Origin: Isoptericola sp044389085
GTDB taxonomy: Bacteria > Actinomycetota > Actinomycetes > Actinomycetales > Cellulomonadaceae
Reading direction: 5' to 3'
DNA: 64,000 bases
NCBI RefSeq assembly: GCF_044389085.1
Contig: NZ_JBIRXP010000004.1
Location: forward strand, 1-64,000
Shown here: one piece after another, positions 60,053-64,000 of the stretch
Numbering within the stretch: position 1 is the stretch's first letter
How the letters are laid out: every line of letters begins with the position of its first letter
The notes under the pieces: generated by a model
What the model saw: only the letters and a program-made list of their open reading frames with translations
Told to the model about the DNA's origin: nothing
The model's database searches: none
Program-made: the position numbers and the translations under genes

Positions 60053-62338
60053 ATGACCGACCTGCCTTACCGCGACCCGTCCCTGTCCCCGGCCGAGCGG
60101 GTCGAGGACCTGCTGCGCCGCATGACGCTGCCCGAGAAGGTGGGGCAGATGCTGCAGCTCAACGCGATGGACGACCTCACGGAGATCGTCGTCGAGCGGC
60201 TGGCGGGGTCGATCCTGCACGCGTCGCCGCAGCGCGTCGTCGAGGCGATCGAGCTGGCCCGCGGCACACGGCTGGGCATCCCCCTGCTGGTGGCGGACGA
60301 CGCCATCCACGGGCACGGCTTCTTCCCCGGTGCGACGGTCTTCCCCAGCCAGCTGGGGATGGCGGCCACCTGGGACCTCGACCTGGTGGAGCGGGCGGCG
60401 CGCGCGACGGCGGTCGAGGCCGCCGCGACCGGCCTGCACTGGACGTTCTCCCCCGTGCTGTGCGCGACGCGCGACCTGCGCTGGGGCCGCGTGAACGAGA
60501 CGTTCGGCGAGGACCCGTTCCTCATCGGCGAGATGGGCGCCGCGATGGTGCGCGGCTACCAGGGCGACGGGCTGACCGACCCCACCGCCGTGCTCGCCAC
60601 CGCGAAGCACTTCGCCGGCTACTCCGAGACGCAGGGCGGCCGCGACGCCACCGAGGCCGACCTCACGCCGCGCAAGCTGCGCTCGTGGTTCCTGTCCCCG
60701 TTCGAGCGGGTGGTGCGCGAGGGCGTGCGCACCGTGATGATCGGCTACCAGGCCATCGACGGCGTCCCCATCACCACGAGCCGCTGGCTGCTGCAGGGCG
60801 TGCTCAAGGACGAGTGGGGCTTCGACGGCACCCTCGTGACCGACTGGGACAACGTGGGCCGCATGGTGTGGGAGCAGTTCGTGAGCCCGGACCACGCGGC
60901 CGCGTCGGCCGCCGCCGTGGCCGCCGGGAACGACGTGATCATGGCGACGCCGCGGTTCTTCGAGGGCGCGCAGGAGGCCGTCGCGGACGGGCGCATCGAC
61001 GAGGCGCGGCTCGACGACGCGGTGCGGCGCATCCTGCGCCTCAAGGTGGACCTCGGGCTGTTCGAGGACCCGCGCGCGCCGGTCGCCGCGCGCATCGAGG
61101 CCGTCGTGGGTTCCGCCGAGCACCGCGACCTCGCCCTCGGCGTCGCGCGCGGGTCTCTCGTGCTGCTGGAGAACGACGGCACGCTGCCGCTCGCGGGCGG
61201 CCTCGTGGCGGACGACGACGGGCGCGCCGTGGCCCCGAGCGGTGCTGCGCCGCTGCGCGTCGCCGTCGTCGGGCCCAACGCCGACGACCCGCACGCGCAG
61301 CTCGGCGACTGGGCCGGCGCCTCGGGGCAGGTGAGCTGGATCCGCGACGGCCACCCGCGCGAGCTCACCGAGACGGTGCTGGACGGGCTGCGCGCCGTCG
61401 CACCGGCGTCGTGGGAGGTCACGCACGCCCGCGGGGCGGACATCGTCGAGCTGGGCCCCGACCCGGACGGCACGCACTTCCCCGACGGCCAGCCGCGGCC
61501 GCCGGCGGCGCTGCCCGCGCCGTCCGACCCGGCGCTGCTCGCCGAGGCGGAGGACGTGGCCCGCGCCGCGGACGTCGTCGTCGCCGTGCTCGGCGACGAG
61601 GTCGCGCTGGCCGGCGAGGGAAAGTCCACCGCGACGCTGGAGCTGCAGGGCGGGCAGGTGGAGCTGCTGGAGCGGCTGGTCGCCACGGGCACGCCGGTCG
61701 TCGTCGTGCTGGTCGCCTCCAAGCCGCTCGTGCTGCCCGACGCCGCGCGCCGCGCCGCCGCCCTGGTGCACGCCGCCAACCCCGGCATGCGCGGCGGCCG
61801 GGCCGTGGCCGAGCTGCTGCTGGGCCTGGTCGAGCCGACCGGCCGCCTGCCGATCTCCTACGCCCTGCACGCCGGGCAGCAGCCGGTGTTCTACCACCAG
61901 GTGCGCGGCCAGCACGGCACGCGGTACGCCGACCTCACGCAGCGGCCGCCGTACGTCTTCGGCGAGGGCCGGTCGTACACGACCGTCGAGTACTCCGCCC
62001 TGGAGCTGGACGCCGCCGACGTCGCGGCCGACGGCGTGGTGCGCGGCCGCGTCACGGTCGCCAACACCGGGCGGCGTCCCGCGGTCGAGACCGTGCAGGT
62101 CTACGTGAGCGACCGCGTCACCTCGGTGACGTGGGCCGACCGCGAGCTCGCGACCTTCCGGCGCGTGCCGCTCGCGCCCGGCGAGAGCGTCGTCGTCGAG
62201 GTCGAGGTGCCCGCGGCGAGCTGCACGATCGTGGACGCCGCCGGCCGCCGCGTCGTCGAGCCGGGCGAGTTCGAGCTGCTGGTGGGCCCGAGCTCCCGGC
62301 GCGAGGACCTGCTGGTCGCGCCCTTCCGGATCTCCTGA
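60053..62338 (+). CDS. GH3 beta-glucosidase
   Basis: A 761-residue family 3 glycoside hydrolase. The N-terminal TIM barrel has the nucleophile Asp in GTLVTDWDNVGRM near residue 263 and substrate-binding KHFAGYSETQGGRD near 184. The alpha/beta sandwich has the C-terminal active-site loop (VAVLGDEVALAGEGKS). The last ~115 residues are a fibronectin III-like domain. No signal peptide is seen, so it acts on imported oligosaccharides. GGGAG lies about 10 bases before the ATG. The repeat array in front may insulate it from the GH1 gene. Confidence 0.93.
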   Translation: MTDLPYRDPSLSPAERVEDLLRRMTLPEKVGQMLQLNAMDDLTEIVVERLAGSILHASPQRVVEAIELARGTRLGIPLLVADDAIHGHGFFPGATVFPSQLGMAATWDLDLVERAARATAVEAAATGLHWTFSPVLCATRDLRWGRVNETFGEDPFLIGEMGAAMVRGYQGDGLTDPTAVLATAKHFAGYSETQGGRDATEADLTPRKLRSWFLSPFERVVREGVRTVMIGYQAIDGVPITTSRWLLQGVLKDEWGFDGTLVTDWDNVGRMVWEQFVSPDHAAASAAAVAAGNDVIMATPRFFEGAQEAVADGRIDEARLDDAVRRILRLKVDLGLFEDPRAPVAARIEAVVGSAEHRDLALGVARGSLVLLENDGTLPLAGGLVADDDGRAVAPSGAAPLRVAVVGPNADDPHAQLGDWAGASGQVSWIRDGHPRELTETVLDGLRAVAPASWEVTHARGADIVELGPDPDGTHFPDGQPRPPAALPAPSDPALLAEAEDVARAADVVVAVLGDEVALAGEGKSTATLELQGGQVELLERLVATGTPVVVVLVASKPLVLPDAARRAAALVHAANPGMRGGRAVAELLLGLVEPTGRLPISYALHAGQQPVFYHQVRGQHGTRYADLTQRPPYVFGEGRSYTTVEYSALELDAADVAADGVVRGRVTVANTGRRPAVETVQVYVSDRVTSVTWADRELATFRRVPLAPGESVVVEVEVPAASCTIVDAAGRRVVEPGEFELLVGPSSRREDLLVAPFRIS

Positions 62339-62382
62339 CCACCCGCCGCCCCGTGCTGGCGCCGGAGGTCGGGCGGCGGAGC

Positions 62383-62422
62383 GACGGGCGGCGGACAGGA
62401 CCTCTCCTGCCCGCCGCCCGTC
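62383..62422. terminator. bidirectional terminator between GH3 and the methyltransferase
   Basis: An 18-bp stem with one mismatch (62383-62400 with 62405-62422) and a 4-base loop sits between two converging genes, 45 bases past the GH3 stop and 11 bases from the methyltransferase stop. Confidence 0.7.
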
Positions 62423-62432
62423 GGTGCGCCGG

Positions 62433-63179
62433 CTAGCGCGCGATCAGCGCGAACACGCCCCACCCGTAGTGGGCGCGCGTGCAGGCCGCGTACTGCTGCG
62501 GCTCGGTCGCCAGCAGGCGGCGGACCTCGTCGTGCAGCTCGTCGTCGGGGTGGGCGTCCGCCCAGCGGCGCATGCTCAGCCACTGCGGCGCCATGTACCG
62601 GTCCCACGACTCCTCGGTCGCGCAGACCATCTCCACGACGTCGTAGCCCTGGTCGTCGAACGACCCCAGCAGCCCGGGCAGGGTCAGGTAGTCGTCGACG
62701 GACTGCGCCCCGCACCCGGCCAGGATCTCCGGGGTGGCCGGGACGGTGCGCCAGTACGGCTCCCCGACCAGCAGGATGCCGCCGGGCGCGAGGCTCCGGC
62801 GCAGGAGGTCGAGGGTGCCGGGCACCCCTCCGCCGATCCAGGTCGCGCCCACGCAGGCCGCGACGTCCACGGGCTCGTCGACGACGTAGCCGGAGGCGTC
62901 CGCCTCGACGAACCGCACGGCGTCGCTCACACCGAGCTCGTCGGCGCGGGCCCGGGCGTGCGCGACGAAGTCCGGGTTGAGGTCCACGCCCAGCCCGGTG
63001 ACCTGGTGGTCGCGTGCCCAGGTGGACAGCAGCTCCCCCGACCCGCACGCGAGGTCGAGGACGCTCGTCCCGGCCGGGAGGTCGAGCGAGGCGCCGAGGT
63101 CGGCGAGCTGTCGCTCGGTCAGGGGGTTGTGGATGCGGTGGCGGGACTCACGGATGGAAAAGATTCGAAGATCGAACAC
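62433..63179 (-). CDS. SAM-dependent methyltransferase
   Basis: A 248-residue class I methyltransferase. The SAM-binding motif is SVLDLACGSGELLSTW (near residue 40), with GVDLNPDFV and VRFVEADASGYVV following. The N terminus starts MFDLRIFSIRESRHRIHNPLTERQ. The substrate is unknown. AAGGAG lies 7 bases before the GTG start. It is divergent from the copper locus, with a spacer of about 240 bp in which I see no further gene. Confidence 0.83.
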   Translation of the reverse strand: MFDLRIFSIRESRHRIHNPLTERQLADLGASLDLPAGTSVLDLACGSGELLSTWARDHQVTGLGVDLNPDFVAHARARADELGVSDAVRFVEADASGYVVDEPVDVAACVGATWIGGGVPGTLDLLRRSLAPGGILLVGEPYWRTVPATPEILAGCGAQSVDDYLTLPGLLGSFDDQGYDVVEMVCATEESWDRYMAPQWLSMRRWADAHPDDELHDEVRRLLATEPQQYAACTRAHYGWGVFALIAR

Positions 63180-63384
63180 GGTGGTGCTCCTTGCACGGGT
63201 TCCGACGGGTGTGCGCGTGGGAGCGGGCGGGCCGCTCGCTGGGCACCAGGACCGTCATCCGGCATCGAACCTTTCTCAGTCTCCCGCTCGACGGCGCGAG
63301 GGGGCGGCTCCGTGCGAGCCACCGGTGACCCTACGGACGGCGCGGGCGGGACGCCAGGGCATTGTTCGTCCGCCCGGCCACCCG

Positions 63385-63413
63385 TTGCCACTGTTACCCC
63401 CTAGGGGTATTCT
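63385..63413 (+). promoter_or_regulatory. csoR promoter with CsoR-type operator in the spacer
   Basis: TTGCCA (63385-63390) and TATTCT (63408-63413) are 17 bp apart. The dyad TACCCC-CTA-GGGGTA (63395-63409) fills the spacer and overlaps the -10 box. This G-tract dyad is the type of site that CsoR/RcnR repressors bind. The start ATG is 6 bases after the -10, so the transcript is probably leaderless. Confidence 0.75.
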
Positions 63414-63419
63414 GGCGTC

Positions 63420-63761
63420 ATGACCGAGACGACCGCCCCCGCCGACGTCCTCGGCGGCACCGCGCACCAGCACGACGGCCCGCACGGCTACGCCTCCGAC
63501 AAGGAGGCCTACCTCAAGCGCATGCGCCGCATCGAGGGCCAGGTGCGCGGCATCGCGCGCATGATCGACGAGGACGTCTACTGCATCGACATCCTCACCC
63601 AGGTGTCCGCCGTCACCAAGGCCCTCCAGGCCGTGTCCATCGGCCTCGTCGAGGACCACCTGGGCCACTGCGTCGTCGACGCCGCCCGCGCCTCCGAGGC
63701 CGAGGGCGCCGCGAAGGTCAAGGAGGCCGCCGACGCCATCGGGCGGCTCGTCCGTTCCTGA
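63420..63761 (+). CDS. csoR: CsoR-family copper-sensing repressor
   Basis: A 113-residue all-helical repressor (DUF156). The Cu(I) ligand set is complete: Cys55 (DVYCIDIL), His80 and Cys84 (DHLGHCV). Copper binding releases it from the dyad in its own promoter. An unusual His-rich stretch (HQHDGPHG) lies at residues 16-23. It is followed 43 bases later by a copper chaperone gene, and a copper ATPase gene is expected beyond the window. Confidence 0.93.
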   Translation: MTETTAPADVLGGTAHQHDGPHGYASDKEAYLKRMRRIEGQVRGIARMIDEDVYCIDILTQVSAVTKALQAVSIGLVEDHLGHCVVDAARASEAEGAAKVKEAADAIGRLVRS

Positions 63762-63804
63762 CCTGCCCGTCCCTCCGACCCACCCCTCCATCGAAGGAGC
63801 ACCG

Positions 63805-64000
63805 ATGAGCACCGTCACCACCCTGGGCGTCACCGGCATGACCTGTGCCAACTGCGTGGCCCACGTGACGAACGACCTCTCCGCCGTGCCCGGCGTCGTG
63901 GACGTCTCCGTCGAGCTGCACGCCGGCGGCACGTCCGACGTCGCCGTCTTCTCCGACTCCCCGCTCGACGAAGCCGCGCTGCGCGAGGCCGTCGACGAGG
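63805..64000 (+). CDS. copZ: copper chaperone, CopZ-like (partial, runs off the window)
   Basis: The first 65 residues show a heavy-metal-associated domain. The copper site is GMTCANCVAHV (Cys14, Cys17). GAAGGAG lies 5 bases before the ATG. The frame is open at the right edge, so the end is not seen. It would carry Cu(I) to an exporting ATPase and probably shares the csoR promoter. Confidence 0.88.
   Translation, partial: MSTVTTLGVTGMTCANCVAHVTNDLSAVPGVVDVSVELHAGGTSDVAVFSDSPLDEAALREAVDE

Noticed and set aside
1..64000. Insertion sequences, prophage, integrase or attachment sites near the tRNA genes
   Set aside because: No transposase-, integrase- or phage-like protein is present, and the tRNAs show no flanking direct repeat of their 3' ends.

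Overview
The window is GC-rich, densely coded DNA with frequent GTG starts, 4-base stop/start overlaps and many leaderless promoters. It carries a conservon, a bacterial proteasome activator and the actinobacterial set of haem genes. All of this fits an actinobacterium, most likely order Micrococcales near Cellulomonas/Cellulosimicrobium; the genus is an inference from gene content. I saw no insertion sequence, prophage, integrase or CRISPR array. The window reads as chromosomal core with sugar-use modules.

Layout. 1-430: leader and promoters of an rRNA operon running off the left edge (minus strand). 0.5-4.6 kb: a PutP-type symporter, tRNA-Arg, tRNA-Ser(GCU), a GMC oxidoreductase and tRNA-Ser(UGA). 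4.7-10.4 kb: a four-gene conservon (sensor kinase with a very long tail, roadblock protein, DUF742 protein, Ras-like GTPase). 10.5-13.8 kb: quinone oxidoreductase, Bpa, EamA exporter and a DUF805 protein. 13.8-17.3 kb: a maltose-type sugar ABC operon with a MalR/Reg1-like operator. 17.5-21.8 kb: methionine aminopeptidase, HAD phosphatase, seryl-tRNA synthetase and a lipid kinase. 21.9-26.6 kb: a 1564-residue internally duplicated membrane protein, overlapping lgt tail to tail. 27.5-30.9 kb: SulP transporter, MerR regulator and an MFS protein. 30.9-34.4 kb: a translationally coupled ROK regulator, YdjC/ChbG-type deacetylase and GPH symporter operon. 34.5-41.3 kb: glycosyltransferase, DUF5926, CoA transferase, a molybdopterin oxidoreductase triad, Ppx/GppA and a SHOCT protein. 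41.5-50.2 kb: haem synthesis (hemA divergent from hemE-hemY, then hemC-D-B-L). 50.2-62.3 kb: an isochorismatase-fold hydrolase, then a LacI-controlled module made of a family-5 ABC importer, an alpha/beta hydrolase and GH1 and GH3 beta-glucosidases. 62.4-64 kb: a methyltransferase and the start of a CsoR/CopZ copper locus.

The most unusual signal is non-coding. Three intergenic regions (20.5, 36.6 and 59.9 kb) hold arrays of a core reading GAACTACCTCG(G/C)CG at an exact 20-bp period, with variable bases between cores. Two of the arrays switch orientation in the middle. Other intergenic spacers (18.3, 45.7 and 53.9 kb) hold different, but similarly built, inverted or direct repeat elements. 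I know of no described family that these arrays match, and I could not search for one.

The genes point to a plant-polymer-degrading heterotroph. It imports alpha-glucosides and beta-glucosides through separate ABC systems under different repressor sites, handles N-acetylated or deacetylatable oligosaccharides through the ROK operon, and makes haem from glutamyl-tRNA. The coproporphyrin-branch enzymes ChdC and CpfC are not in the window.
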